A stretch of DNA of 64,000 bases from Simiduia curdlanivorans (GCF_030409605.1 NZ_JAUFQG010000006.1:992001-1056000); one strand, 5' to 3'. Positions 28,629 through 38,135 are shown, counted from the first letter of the stretch. Made by a program: numbers and translations. Notes: generated from the letters alone by a model not told the origin.

Positions 28629-28679
28629 GCGTTAGAACTTTAACGCCAATTAAAGATACAGCGTCTCCATCTAATCAAC

Positions 28680-29357
28680 TCAGCGTGCAAGCAAGTGCTT
28701 TACCATCGCCTCGCCAACGCCATGAGCACTGGCAGGATTTTGACCCGTGATCACGCGCTCATCCTCAATGACAAATGCACGCCACGGCTGCACCTTGTTA
28801 TATCGGGCAGCATGTCGCGCCAAGGATTCTTCCAGTAAAAATGGAATCTTACTAATAGTACCGAAATCCACTTCTTCTTCGCGGGTAAAGCCCGTCACTG
28901 ATTTATTCGCCAATAGTTTTTCACCGTTACTTAAGATAATCGGCAATAGTGCTGCTGGGCCATGGCAAACAGCGGCTAAAAGACCGCCAGCTTCATAGTG
29001 CTTCGCACTCAGTGCAGCAAACGCCTCATTCGTCGCCAAGTCAGACAGCAAGCCAAAACCACCTGGGTAAAAAATCGCAGCGTAATCGTCAACATTTATT
29101 TGAGAAACAGGCAGGGTATTGTTGATACGGTTTTGGAATTCATCGTCCAACAAAACCCGGCTGTTTACCGCATCGTCCTCAATGTCGGTGCCATACAAAG
29201 GGGCTTTACCGCCTTTAATCGACGCCAACTCATAGTCAAACCCAGCGCCCAAGAGCACGTCCAGCGCGTGGGTAAGTTCAGGCGCATAGGTACCGTTGGC
29301 CTCATCGGTGTCGCCTAGGGTTGCGTGATTCGTTAATGGGATAAGAATTTTCTTCAT
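28680..29357 (-). CDS. DJ-1/PfpI family protein
   Basis: A 225-residue protein with the DJ-1/PfpI fold. The nucleophile elbow AAVCHGPAALLP (about residues 129-140) carries the conserved Cys, and YPGGFGLLSDL (about 96-106) is the upstream Gly-rich loop. The early DTDEANGTYAPELTHALDVL segment is like Hsp31/glyoxalase III-type members, which detoxify methylglyoxal or act as chaperones. It is divergent from an adjacent LysR regulator, which probably controls it. The exact activity cannot be fixed from sequence. Confidence 0.85.
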   Translation of the reverse strand: MKKILIPLTNHATLGDTDEANGTYAPELTHALDVLLGAGFDYELASIKGGKAPLYGTDIEDDAVNSRVLLDDEFQNRINNTLPVSQINVDDYAAIFYPGGFGLLSDLATNEAFAALSAKHYEAGGLLAAVCHGPAALLPIILSNGEKLLANKSVTGFTREEEVDFGTISKIPFLLEESLARHAARYNKVQPWRAFVIEDERVITGQNPASAHGVGEAMVKHLLAR

Positions 29358-29499
29358 ACGTCACTCCAATATTGGCCAAGGCTTAATCACACACCCTGAC
29401 GTTTAATTACCGTGCAAGTAGGATAATTACATACACATCGAACGTTAATACATTAAAATGGCAAATCATTATTGCTATTTAGCAACAATAGGGGATGCG

Positions 29500-30381
29500 A
29501 TGGACAGTTTTGATGGTGTTATCGAGTTTGTCGCCGTGGCTGAATGCCACGGATTCGCTGCCGCTGCCAAGCAGTTAGGCTGCAGCACAAGCCACGTTAG
29601 CCGCCAGATATCAAGACTTGAGCAGCGCCTAGGTAGCGCCTTGCTGGCCAGAACAACGCGCTTAGTCAGCTTGACCCAGTCGGGTGCGGTCTACTACCAA
29701 CAGTGCAAAGAGCTAGTCGTGGGCTTGCAGCAAGCCAACGAACAAATCAGCCAGCAGCAATTTCAGCTAAATGGCACATTGCGGGTCAGCGGCGCCGGCC
29801 CATTTGCCGAACAATTTGTTGCGCCGGCCTTAATGGCCTTTGCCCAAGACCACCCAGAACTGACTATCGATATGGATTTTAATAGCCGTATCGTCAATTT
29901 CGTTGAAGACAACTTTGATTTCGCCATCCGCTACGGCAAGCTAGCCGATTCAGGGCTCATCGCCAGAAAGCTAGCCAGCCGTTCCATGATGGCTGTAGCC
30001 AGCCCTGGATATTTGCAACGACATGGCATACCTACACACCCCAAGCAACTCACTATCCACAGCTGTTTAATTTCAAATAATGACCACTGGCAATTTGAGC
30101 ACGAGGGCGTCAGCCAGAGTATTAAAATCAGCGGACGCTGGCGCAGTAATAACGCCCATGCCGTCGTTCAGGCCTGCCAGCAAGGCTTAGGTATTGCCTA
30201 CATGCCCAAAAGTAGTTTTAAAACATTGGTGGAACACGGATTGTTAACACCGGTGTTAGAACCCTATTGGAGCAAAGGCGCAAGCAGTTGGATTGTGTAT
30301 CAAAATCGCCGCTTTCTGCCCTTGCGAGCCAGGCTTGCCATTGATTATTTGATAGCGTACTTTTCCGAATGGCGGGAATAA
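29500..30381 (+). CDS. LysR family transcriptional regulator
   Basis: A 293-residue regulator if started at 29500, where AGGGGATGCG gives a good ribosome binding site 6 bp upstream; an ATG at 29458 in the same frame has none. The N-terminal winged helix shows FVAVAECHGFAAAAKQLGCSTSHVSRQISRLEQRLG, followed by the LysR substrate-binding domain (GTLRVSGAGPFAEQFVAPAL onward). The strand arrangement with the DJ-1 gene (143 bp apart, divergent) is the classic LysR-target layout, so it may activate that gene in response to an electrophile or redox signal. Confidence 0.88.
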   Translation: MDSFDGVIEFVAVAECHGFAAAAKQLGCSTSHVSRQISRLEQRLGSALLARTTRLVSLTQSGAVYYQQCKELVVGLQQANEQISQQQFQLNGTLRVSGAGPFAEQFVAPALMAFAQDHPELTIDMDFNSRIVNFVEDNFDFAIRYGKLADSGLIARKLASRSMMAVASPGYLQRHGIPTHPKQLTIHSCLISNNDHWQFEHEGVSQSIKISGRWRSNNAHAVVQACQQGLGIAYMPKSSFKTLVEHGLLTPVLEPYWSKGASSWIVYQNRRFLPLRARLAIDYLIAYFSEWRE

Positions 30382-30558
30382 GATCGAATTCCACAAGCCA
30401 CAGGCGTCGCCAAATCCATACCGGCAAAGGCTCATCCGTTAATACCACAGCGGGCTCAAAAGCCTTTGTCTCCAACCAATAAAAATGGCGGCTCGGCTAT
30501 ATCATCGCTGAAACATCTAACGACAGTCACCGCTAAAATTTTTCAATAGGAAATAAAA

Positions 30559-31140
30559 ATGCGCATTTCACCAGTTTTTATCGTTGCAATATTAGTCAGC
30601 GTCAATGCCTACGTCCGCGCTGCGCCAGCACCTGCTCAAGAAGCCTTTTTCAACAATCTAAAGCATTTATGCGGTAAAGCCTTTGCCGGTAAAGTGTCTG
30701 TGGACAACGCCCCAGGCGGTGGCTTTGATAACAAATTACTGGTCATGCATATTCGCCAATGCGACGACAACAAATTACTTATACCCTTTCATGTAGGCGA
30801 TGATGCCTCCCGCACTTGGGTAATCACTAAAACCGACACAGGCCTACAACTCAAGCACGACCATCGCCATAAAGATGGCAGCGAGGATGCGCTCACACAA
30901 TACGGCGGTCACACCCTTGAATCGGGCTGGGCACAGGTTCAATCCTTCCCGGCCGATCACGAAACGAAAGAACTGTTTGTGCGCGAGGGTATTCCCCAAT
31001 CAAACGGTAACACATGGCAGATGTATATTTACCCAAAAGTCTTCACCTATCGAATGGTGCGCGAAGGCCGGGAGTTTAAAGTGGATTTCGATTTAACCAA
31101 ACCAACCAAAGCGCCAGGTGCACCTTGGGGTTGGGAATAA
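30559..31140 (+). CDS. Conserved secreted protein of unknown function
   Basis: A 193-residue protein with a clear signal peptide (about residues 1-21, ending VRA) and a good ribosome binding site (AATAGGAAATAAAA). The mature part has two Cys (CGKAF and RQCDD), which could form a disulfide, and a DHRHKDGSEDALTQYGG segment rich in charged residues. No named motif is recognised. It follows the LysR gene by 177 bp with its own ribosome binding site, so it is probably independent. Confidence 0.7.
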   Translation: MRISPVFIVAILVSVNAYVRAAPAPAQEAFFNNLKHLCGKAFAGKVSVDNAPGGGFDNKLLVMHIRQCDDNKLLIPFHVGDDASRTWVITKTDTGLQLKHDHRHKDGSEDALTQYGGHTLESGWAQVQSFPADHETKELFVREGIPQSNGNTWQMYIYPKVFTYRMVREGREFKVDFDLTKPTKAPGAPWGWE

Positions 31141-31248
31141 CCACCATCAAGAAACGAGACGTGCCATCTGCAGCTTGGCAACATTGAGATGGCAACAACA
31201 CCGACGTCACCAACGTCACTGAAACTAAAGGCATTTATATTTACGGGT

Positions 31249-31914
31249 TTAGCTATCGCCAGACTCCATAATTTCCTTTAGGTTGCGCAGCGACTTTACC
31301 GGCACCTGCGATAAATTAGCCCTAACCAGCCAATCGGGTAACGCACCGGCGGGGTCGATAAACTGGGTCCATTCAATTCGTGTTTGAGCACCCCTAGGTG
31401 TTAACAGAAAAGTTCCGGTGGCCCGCTCTACTCGAACATAGCGGGTGTTTTGGGTTTGGGCACAATGGCCATCGGGATTATTGTCACAATAACTGGGCAT
31501 AGCTGTCAGATTAATCGCAACCTGCTTGCTCTGATCATCCCGCGTAATTTTGGCTAACATGATCATATCGCGCCCACTCACCACCGGCAGCTTGGTCACC
31601 TGATAAATATAGGCTGTACTGAAATCATCCATAGCAATAACGCTACTCTGCACACAGCCATGCACCCATTCTGCGTGCCGACCAAAATCCATCAGGAAAT
31701 TCATCACCTTATCCACCGGTGCATCCACCTCAACAGTGGCTCTGAATTCAGGCAGCGAGGCCACAGGCCCCATGCGCGTGTAGTACTTTAACTCGCCTTG
31801 CTCTTTTTGTAGCTGCCAATCCTTGCTAACCGTTGCGCAAGCGCTAAGGGTAATCACCAATAAAACTAGGCAAAACAATCTAGGTCGCAATCTTCTAATA
31901 GATGGACGGGTCAC
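31249..31914 (-). CDS. START-domain lipoprotein
   Basis: A 221-residue protein with a GTG start preceded by AGGATGAC and a lipobox (LLVITLSACATV, Cys at about residue 26). The rest matches the START/SRPBCC helix-grip fold that binds lipids or other hydrophobic ligands: FRATVEVDAPVDKVMNFLMD, AYIYQVTKLPVVSGRDMIML and RIEWTQFIDPAGALPDWLVR. It is probably membrane-anchored in the periplasm and may carry lipid. It is divergent from the ECF sigma operon. Confidence 0.82.
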   Translation of the reverse strand: MTRPSIRRLRPRLFCLVLLVITLSACATVSKDWQLQKEQGELKYYTRMGPVASLPEFRATVEVDAPVDKVMNFLMDFGRHAEWVHGCVQSSVIAMDDFSTAYIYQVTKLPVVSGRDMIMLAKITRDDQSKQVAINLTAMPSYCDNNPDGHCAQTQNTRYVRVERATGTFLLTPRGAQTRIEWTQFIDPAGALPDWLVRANLSQVPVKSLRNLKEIMESGDS

Positions 31915-32261
31915 GATAAGTCATCCTGAAATTAATGAATTGTACGCCAACTGCTGTAGTTCAACGACGCAAAAAGGCGCCGTTATGAATAGATACGGGG
32001 CAGCAAAGAATTAAGTTGCAACAAGTTTCACACCATAAGCGCAGCTAAGCTCATGCTGCTACAGCAGATAGAGCGTCGTCTACCTTTGCACTTCTGTATC
32101 ATCACGAATCACCCAGCCTGCCCTTTTCTGTGTATTTTGAAGTTACTGCCATAGAATCAACACTTTAGGTATACCCTATTTGCTTGTAGCATATTCAACA
32201 CTTAAAATGCACTGCAACTTTTTCCTGATCCGCGCCGTATAGATTTGTAAGGACTACTCCC
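31915..32261. other. 347-bp divergent intergenic region upstream of the ECF sigma operon
   Basis: The region must hold promoters for the START lipoprotein and the sigma operon. It ends with the ribosome binding site AAGGA 8 bp before the TTG start of the sigma factor. No gene or repeat is seen. An autoregulated ECF promoter would be expected in the last 100 bp, but no -35 could be assigned. Confidence 0.45.
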
Positions 32262-32837
32262 TTGGATAATGAAGAATTGGTGAACCTTTTGGCTCGCTGC
32301 GCGCTGCGGGATCAAAAAGCCCTGGCGCTACTCTACCAAAAGACGGCCGCCTATCTAAATGCGGTAGCCTATCGCATGTTGGGCTCAAGCGATGCTAGCA
32401 ACGACGTGCTGCAAGAAGCCTTTGTTCAGATATGGGACAACGCGACAAGCTACATGCCAAGCCAGGCCAAGCCCCTAACCTGGATGAGCAGCATTGTCCG
32501 CTATCGAGCTATAGATAAGATCAGGCATGAGCGGCGCCATCAGAATCGGCCGCCAGCAGAAGAAGAGGCCAATATACTTCTAACTACACCCGATACCGAC
32601 ACACAAGAGGACATCCACCAACGCTTTCGTCTAAACGAACAATTACAGAAGTGTTTCGAGGTGATGAATGAAAATTTTAAACGCAGTGTACAACTCGCCT
32701 ATCTTCAGGGTTATTCACGTGAAGAGATTGCAGAAACACTTGGTGCCAACGTCAATACTGTAAAATCCTGGTTACGGCGCGGCGCTGCCAATCTAAAGGC
32801 ATGCTTAGAAGGCACACATGGGGGTAAAACCCAATGA
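32262..32837 (+). CDS. ECF RNA polymerase sigma factor
   Basis: A 191-residue sigma-70 family factor with a TTG start, supported by AAGGA at an 8-base spacing. Region 2 contains LYQKTAAYLNAVAYRML, ASNDVLQEAFVQIWDN and PLTWMSSIVRYRAIDKIR, and region 4 contains LQGYSREEIAETLGANVNTVKSWLRRGAANLK. The pattern is like the SigK/ECF19-type group. Its stop overlaps the start of the anti-sigma gene by 4 bp, the standard coupling for such pairs. It probably drives its own four-gene operon, ending in an outer-membrane porin. Confidence 0.92.
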   Translation: MDNEELVNLLARCALRDQKALALLYQKTAAYLNAVAYRMLGSSDASNDVLQEAFVQIWDNATSYMPSQAKPLTWMSSIVRYRAIDKIRHERRHQNRPPAEEEANILLTTPDTDTQEDIHQRFRLNEQLQKCFEVMNENFKRSVQLAYLQGYSREEIAETLGANVNTVKSWLRRGAANLKACLEGTHGGKTQ

Positions 32838-33577
32838 ATAACTCAGACGACAACAAGGCTCTGGCATTTGAATATGTGCTGGGAACCTTAAGAGGCGAAG
32901 AGCGAGACGCTTTTGCTAAGCAATTGCGCTCGGATGACGTAATAGCCAACGAAGTACGCTATTGGGAGGCTGCGCTGCTACCGGCGCCGGAAAGTGTCGC
33001 GCCACTGGCACCTAAACCGGATACCTTTAAAAACATCCAAGCATTGTTAGACGTCCGCCAATCCCGCGCCTCGCCGCTGCAACCCGTGAGCTTCTGGGAA
33101 AAGCTTCTACCCTGGAAAATGGCAACTGCCTTGGCTTTTTCTATGCTGCTGGTGGTTAGCGGGCTACTCGTTAACAACACAATACAGCAACAGACAATCA
33201 GTGATGCACCCAATGCCGACTATGTCGCCGTTCTATTGAATGACGCGAACGAACCGGTATTAACAGCATTAACCGCCAATGACGGTAGCAAGTTATGGTT
33301 GAAGTGGGAAAACTGGCAAACACCGAAAGATCATAGCTTGCAGCTGTGGTCGCAATCGCGAAGGGACGGTGAAATTCGCCCGCTGTTGGTTTTCGATAGC
33401 GCGGAGCAACTTGAGGAAGTGGAACTAGATCAAGCAACCTGGCGCCTGATCAAAGACTCCTCACACTTGATTATCACGCAAGAAGACATAGGTGGATCAC
33501 CGATTGATGAACCTAGCCAGCAGATTATCGCAAAGGGTATTTGCATTCGGATCGCCAACAAAGATGGTCGAGCATAG
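32834..33577 (+). CDS. RskA-type anti-sigma factor
   Basis: A 247-residue single-pass membrane protein. The N-terminal cytoplasmic part (EYVLGTLRGEERDAFAKQL) is typical of anti-sigma-K factors and lacks the His-x3-Cys-x2-Cys zinc motif. A membrane segment lies at about residues 96-115, followed by a periplasmic RskA-like domain (YVAVLLNDANEPVLTAL, SLQLWSQS). It should hold the upstream ECF factor inactive until an envelope signal leads to its cleavage. Stop and start codons overlap with the sigma gene. Confidence 0.88.
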   Translation: MNNSDDNKALAFEYVLGTLRGEERDAFAKQLRSDDVIANEVRYWEAALLPAPESVAPLAPKPDTFKNIQALLDVRQSRASPLQPVSFWEKLLPWKMATALAFSMLLVVSGLLVNNTIQQQTISDAPNADYVAVLLNDANEPVLTALTANDGSKLWLKWENWQTPKDHSLQLWSQSRRDGEIRPLLVFDSAEQLEEVELDQATWRLIKDSSHLIITQEDIGGSPIDEPSQQIIAKGICIRIANKDGRA

Positions 33578-33583
33578 AGCATC

Positions 33584-34246
33584 ATGATGAGAATCAAAAC
33601 GTCGAACTGGCGAACCTACTTTTTATCCTTATGCCTTTCCTGTTTGGCAAACATCTCGCAGGCCACAAACATTCAGGTAGTAGATACCGCGCTACAAGCG
33701 TGCCTGAACAAACAGGCGAAGGCGAATAACTGGTCTCAACCGGCCCAGTTCACAGAGATCTCCTGCCACGGTGAAGGAGTAAAATCTCTCGAAGGTTTAC
33801 TGCAGTTTAAAAACCTTGAAACCTTGTCGCTATACAATAATAAATTGGCACAGATTGATATCGACTTGAGAAACTTATCCAAGTTAAAAACACTTAACCT
33901 TGCACGCAACCATTTAACCACGGTCGATATTTCAGCCTTAAACCAGCTAGAAAATCTATACTTGTTTGCCAATCAACTTACAACGCTCGATCTTTCTGGC
34001 CTGCCAAAATTAGCAGTTTTAAAAGCCAATAATAATGCGCTTACCCACTTCAGCTACGCCAACACGCCCAAGCTCAAAAAAATCTATATTTTCAACAACC
34101 AGCTAGAAACGATAAATATTTATGACCTACCAGCGTTACAGTACATGGACTGCCGAGAAAATCCGATGCCCGACGAACTTTATGACCAAATGGATCAGAC
34201 AGACAATGTCACCTTCCTTCACGACGGCAATGCCGACGATTGGTAG
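33584..34246 (+). CDS. Secreted leucine-rich-repeat protein
   Basis: A 220-residue protein with a signal peptide (about residues 1-28, ending SQAT) and about five LRR units of the SDS22/internalin type: LETLSLYNNKLAQID, LKTLNLARNHLTTVD, LENLYLFANQLTTLD and others. It begins 6 bp after the anti-sigma stop and ends 4 bp before the porin start, so it belongs to the sigma operon. A periplasmic or surface LRR in this place could sense a ligand for the anti-sigma factor or bind the porin; both are inferences. Confidence 0.8.
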   Translation: MMRIKTSNWRTYFLSLCLSCLANISQATNIQVVDTALQACLNKQAKANNWSQPAQFTEISCHGEGVKSLEGLLQFKNLETLSLYNNKLAQIDIDLRNLSKLKTLNLARNHLTTVDISALNQLENLYLFANQLTTLDLSGLPKLAVLKANNNALTHFSYANTPKLKKIYIFNNQLETINIYDLPALQYMDCRENPMPDELYDQMDQTDNVTFLHDGNADDW

Positions 34247-34250
34247 ATGT

Positions 34251-35480
34251 ATGAACGCGCTGCCGTTGTTGATGGTAACACTGGTGGCGTCTCAGCCCGC
34301 TACATCGCTCGAATACACCCTAGATAAGCATCGGTTCGAACTAGGGTTCCGGCCACGTGTCGCCTCGGTTGAAGGTGCTGAAGATGCGCGGGCAGCATCG
34401 GTACTGTTACGGGCAGGGGCCAGGAGCCATTGGAGCGATACCCTTTCCACACTGCTTGAAATCGACACTGTCGCCTTGGGCTGGGAAGATGAATTTAGTA
34501 ACGGTGAAAACTTCAATGGAAAACCCGTTATACCAGACGTTGGAGGCATAGACCTCAATCAAGCGCTAGTGCGCTATTCACCCACCAATAGATTACAACT
34601 AAGTATCGGCCGGGAAGCGGTAAATCTTGGTAACGAGCGCTTTGTCGGCACAAACAGTTTTTGGCAAAATGAACAAACGCTGGATATGGCAGGGTTTAAA
34701 GTCGATTTTGCATCGGCATCCAATGTTAGCTACCGCTATGTCACGAATGCCAATAGAATTTCTGGCGATGAAGCAGGTAAGTACCTCAGCCCTTCAGATT
34801 CAAATTTCGAGCAAAACAATGGACTTAGGCCAGCACAATTTCTCGGCGATCACGGTCATAATACACACTTACTTTTCGCTGAGTTCAAAGAGTGGGACTA
34901 CTCACGCCTACAAGCCTATTACTTAGCTATCGATATCGAAGACGCGCCAGCACTGTCTAATGACACCCTTGGCCTGCGTTACGAGTTCAAAGGTAGGCTG
35001 AATAACCTACGTACACTCGCTCACGCAGAGTACGCATTTCAAGAACGACCGGACGTCGATAGAAACAACATGATCCGCTACTACAATATCGGCGCCGGTT
35101 TAGGTTATCGTTCAAGTGAAATCAGCTTGAATATTGAAACACTGGGGGAAAACTCTGGCACCAGCTTCGCCACACCCCTGGCCTCATTGCATGATTTTAA
35201 TGGCTGGTCTGATCAATTTTTAATTACCCCCGATGGCGGCTTGCGAGACTATTCAATTCAATATATCTGGCGTAAAAACCCCTGGAAAATTGACGCCCGT
35301 TATCATGTCTTTCACGCCGACGATAATAACGCCCGTTATGGCCAAGAATTTGACCTCGACCTTTCAATGAATATGAGTCGCAATGGCACCTTACTACTTC
35401 GCTATGCAGACTTCATCGCTGACGACGATAACTATGCGAATGAACGACGCATATTTTTGATGTACATTTATAACTTATAA
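34251..35480 (+). CDS. Alginate-export-type outer-membrane porin
   Basis: A 409-residue beta-barrel protein starting at 34251 (MNALPLLMVTLVASQPATS, a signal peptide), 4 bp after the LRR gene; the longer open frame upstream lies inside the LRR gene and is not used. The mature start EYTLDKHRFELGFRPRV and alternating strands (RLQLSIGREAVNLGNERF, NTHLLFAEFKEWDYSRL, IDARYHVFHADDNNARY) match the alginate_exp/AlgE-like family, which forms anion-selective barrels. The last residues (RRIFLMYIYNL) give the aromatic C-terminal signature. It is probably the output gene of the ECF system. Confidence 0.8.
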   Translation: MNALPLLMVTLVASQPATSLEYTLDKHRFELGFRPRVASVEGAEDARAASVLLRAGARSHWSDTLSTLLEIDTVALGWEDEFSNGENFNGKPVIPDVGGIDLNQALVRYSPTNRLQLSIGREAVNLGNERFVGTNSFWQNEQTLDMAGFKVDFASASNVSYRYVTNANRISGDEAGKYLSPSDSNFEQNNGLRPAQFLGDHGHNTHLLFAEFKEWDYSRLQAYYLAIDIEDAPALSNDTLGLRYEFKGRLNNLRTLAHAEYAFQERPDVDRNNMIRYYNIGAGLGYRSSEISLNIETLGENSGTSFATPLASLHDFNGWSDQFLITPDGGLRDYSIQYIWRKNPWKIDARYHVFHADDNNARYGQEFDLDLSMNMSRNGTLLLRYADFIADDDNYANERRIFLMYIYNL

Positions 35481-35504
35481 CCCTACAACCTCGCCTAAGG
35501 CCTC

Positions 35505-35527
35505 TTAGCCGAGCACTGCTCGGCTAA
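35505..35527 (+). terminator. Hairpin after the porin operon
   Basis: TTAGCCGAGC (35505-35514) pairs with GCTCGGCTAA (35518-35527) over three bases. It is a strong stem but lacks a T run, so it may be a Rho-independent-like or RNA-stabilising hairpin. Confidence 0.55.
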
Positions 35528-35622
35528 ATATCACTGCTGAAAAAAACACTAAGGTAAATGCCTAAACACTAGATGTATGAAAGAGCCTGCTATTTGCGCC
35601 CTAAAATGCACTGTCTATGCCA

Positions 35623-36261
35623 TTAGTCCTTGCGCCAAAAGCGCTTAAACTCATATTGATTAAGGCCCAACTGGGAAAAATAGTAGGTATAAAATAAGTA
35701 CCGAAGAAACTCATAGCACTTGTGCCTATCGTTAAACCAAAACTCACCAAAGTTCGGATCAAATACGAGAGCACCCTCGTTGCCACCGCCAACGTAGGCT
35801 GAAATGGCATGCCCTGGCCTACCTCTTTCCTGTGAATGCGTTAACGCAATTAACGCATAGGCACCATTGATATGCTCAAGAGACGAGGTAATTGCCGCAA
35901 CACTCAGGTCACCCCTGCCATGACCCAACTCCTTCAAATTATTCTGACGCCACCAGGTTTTCTGGTAGGGATTCGTCAAGTTCTTCATACGCCCTTGCTC
36001 GAAGGCCATAAATCGTAGAATGTCGACTTGGATAGGCGCGACGCGCATAACACTGGTGTTATATCCACCTACATAGTTAGCAAGATGATCATCTAACGCA
36101 TGATATAAAATCCAGTAATTTGTTAACGCCAAACAAATGCCATCGCCCGTTATATGCCCGTAAGCGGCGTTTGATTGGGTGAAGCGCCACGTCAATATGC
36201 CTCCAAAGTTGTTGGTTGCTTTATCGTGGATTATCTTCATAAATCGATAAGTGTCTGACAT
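35623..36261 (-). CDS. YopT-like (C58 family) cysteine protease
   Basis: A 212-residue protein without a signal peptide. The catalytic triad of YopT/AvrPphB-type papain-like proteases can be placed: Cys43 in GDGICLALTNYW, His151 in GRPGHAISAYVG and Asp168 in ALVFDPNFGEFWF. The 17-residue His-Asp spacing agrees with YopT (H258/D274). Known family members are effectors delivered into eukaryotic cells or parts of larger toxins. Here it is a small stand-alone gene with no secretion neighbour. It could be an effector of a predatory or symbiotic lifestyle, or an intracellular protease. Confidence 0.7.
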   Translation of the reverse strand: MSDTYRFMKIIHDKATNNFGGILTWRFTQSNAAYGHITGDGICLALTNYWILYHALDDHLANYVGGYNTSVMRVAPIQVDILRFMAFEQGRMKNLTNPYQKTWWRQNNLKELGHGRGDLSVAAITSSLEHINGAYALIALTHSQERGRPGHAISAYVGGGNEGALVFDPNFGEFWFNDRHKCYEFLRYLFYTYYFSQLGLNQYEFKRFWRKD

Positions 36262-36611
36262 AAATCATATCTCCAATTCCGTTGGTATAAATTCGCCGCA
36301 AGGCTTGCTTGCAAGAGAGATACGGAACCAGCTGCAAAAAAGTTGCAGGCTAAACCTTTAGGGCTTTAAATCGACCACTAAAATGCCAAAAGCCCACCTG
36401 AGCACCACTTTCGCCAATGAAACAACCGCAAAAATTGCGTCCATTGTCACTGATAGCGCTGACGTATAGGAGTACACCACTTCATTGCCTACTTCGTAGG
36501 CTTGGCAGTGGCATGCAGAAAGGCAGAAGGTGCTGAGTCTCTAGAAAGATCGCAGCGTCAGGGGCGCCGAATCATAGATTGGCTTAATCTCGGATGTTGA
36601 GTAGGCGTTAC
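36262..36611. other. 350-bp intergenic region between the protease and fumC
   Basis: A small perfect hairpin, GCCTACTTCGTAGGC (about 36488-36502), lies in an otherwise unremarkable stretch. No gene or recognisable regulatory site is seen; the protease promoter must lie at its left end. Confidence 0.4.
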
Positions 36612-37994
36612 TCAGGACTTCACCCCACCCTTCGTTAGGTCACTAGGGTTTAAAATTCGCTCAAGTTCTGAGCGACTGAGATTTGTCTCCTCCACCGCCA
36701 CATCAATAATCGTGCGACCCGATGCGTAAGCTTTCTTAGCAATAGCAGCCGCCTTTTGATAACCAATAAGCGGATTCAACGCAGTCACCAAAATAGGATT
36801 TCTAGCCAAGGCTCGCTCAATATTATTTTTATTAACGGTAAACCCGCTAACGGCTTTATCCGCGAGTAATCGCGTGCTATTGGCCAATAATTCAATGCTT
36901 TGCAGCAGGTTGTAAGCAATCACCGGCAACATAGCATTTAACTGAAAATTACCCGACTGCCCCGCTACCGTTATAGTAGTATCATTACCCATAACCTGTG
37001 CCGCCACCATGGTAATCGCTTCGGGAATAACGGGGTTTACTTTGCCAGGCATAATTGATGAACCCGGCTGTACAGCTTCTAATTGAATTTCACCTAACCC
37101 CGACAGCGGGCCCGAGTTCATCCAACGCAAGTCATTACCTATTTTCATTAAGCTTACAGCCAAGGTTTTTAGTTGGCCCGACAGCGCAACGGCCGTATCT
37201 TGGCTGCTTATACTGACAAAAAAATTCTCGCTAACGGTAAATTCAACAGCGCAAAAATCACTGAGCTCTTTAACAAAACCAGCGGCAAACTCAGGGGACG
37301 TATTAATGCCGGTACCCACCGCCGTGCCACCTTGAGCAAGAGATTTTAGCTCGGGTAATATGGCTTGGAGCCGGTGCTTACTCTGCTGTATCTGCCCCGC
37401 CCAAGCACTAAGCTCTTGGTCAAATCGAATAGGCATGGCATCCATTAGATGGGTGCGCCCCGTTTTTACATAACTCTCCAGCGTTTTTGCCTTTTCTATC
37501 AAGCTTCGATATAAAATATCGAGCGCTGGCAGCAATTCTTGCTCAACGGCCAAAACAGCACTCACATGAATAGCGGTAGGTATCACATCGTTACTACTCT
37601 GCCCACTGTTAACATGATCGTTCGGGTCGACTTTTTGATTCAAGATTCTACTGGCTAAGGTTGCAATCACTTCATTGATGTTCATATTAGTGCTAGTACC
37701 GGAACCCGTTTGAAATACATCCACTGGGAACTGCTCACCATGCTGACCGGAAAGCATTTTATCGCACGCGTCGACAATAGCATCGGCAATAGCAGCATCT
37801 AATAACGTAAGCTTTTTATTAGCAAGCGCGGCACAACGCTTGATCTTCGCTAAGGCGTGAATAAAACGGCTTGGCATCTCCAAGCCGCTAATGGGAAAGT
37901 TATTAACTGCGCGTTGTGTTTGGGCACCGAATAGCGCACCGGCCGGAACCTCTACCTCGCCCATGCTATCCGTTTCAATTCTGAATTTACCCAT
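36612..37994 (-). CDS. fumC: Fumarate hydratase class II
   Basis: A 460-residue enzyme of usual FumC length, interconverting fumarate and malate in the TCA cycle. The start at 37994 (MGKFRIETDSMGEVEVPAGALFGAQTQRAV) is chosen because TAGGAGGTG stands 4 bp upstream; an earlier in-frame ATG (38021) lacks such a site. Family signatures are SGTSTNMNINEV (about 98-109), GRTHLMDAMPI (about 188-198) and the superfamily motif GSSIMPGKVNPV (about 316-327) with its catalytic Ser loop. It is the iron-independent isozyme; the ferritin-like gene lies 141 bp upstream. Confidence 0.95.
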   Translation of the reverse strand: MGKFRIETDSMGEVEVPAGALFGAQTQRAVNNFPISGLEMPSRFIHALAKIKRCAALANKKLTLLDAAIADAIVDACDKMLSGQHGEQFPVDVFQTGSGTSTNMNINEVIATLASRILNQKVDPNDHVNSGQSSNDVIPTAIHVSAVLAVEQELLPALDILYRSLIEKAKTLESYVKTGRTHLMDAMPIRFDQELSAWAGQIQQSKHRLQAILPELKSLAQGGTAVGTGINTSPEFAAGFVKELSDFCAVEFTVSENFFVSISSQDTAVALSGQLKTLAVSLMKIGNDLRWMNSGPLSGLGEIQLEAVQPGSSIMPGKVNPVIPEAITMVAAQVMGNDTTITVAGQSGNFQLNAMLPVIAYNLLQSIELLANSTRLLADKAVSGFTVNKNNIERALARNPILVTALNPLIGYQKAAAIAKKAYASGRTIIDVAVEETNLSRSELERILNPSDLTKGGVKS

Positions 37995-38135
37995 AACACC
38001 TCCTAAAAAAATCCCCACCAATGCAATACATCACCAACTTTATAAACTTAGTATTCACACAACTCGCGACTCATTGATGCCAAGCATCATTAACTGGGGA
38101 TGCCACTGAGCTTGGCCAAACTAAAACCGCTAACG

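Noticed and set aside
34122..34250. N-terminal extension of the porin gene
   Set aside because: The extra codons overlap the LRR gene in another frame; the signal peptide begins at 34251.
37995..38021. Longer N-terminus for fumC
   Set aside because: The ribosome binding site TAGGAGG lies within this stretch, directly before the ATG at 37994.
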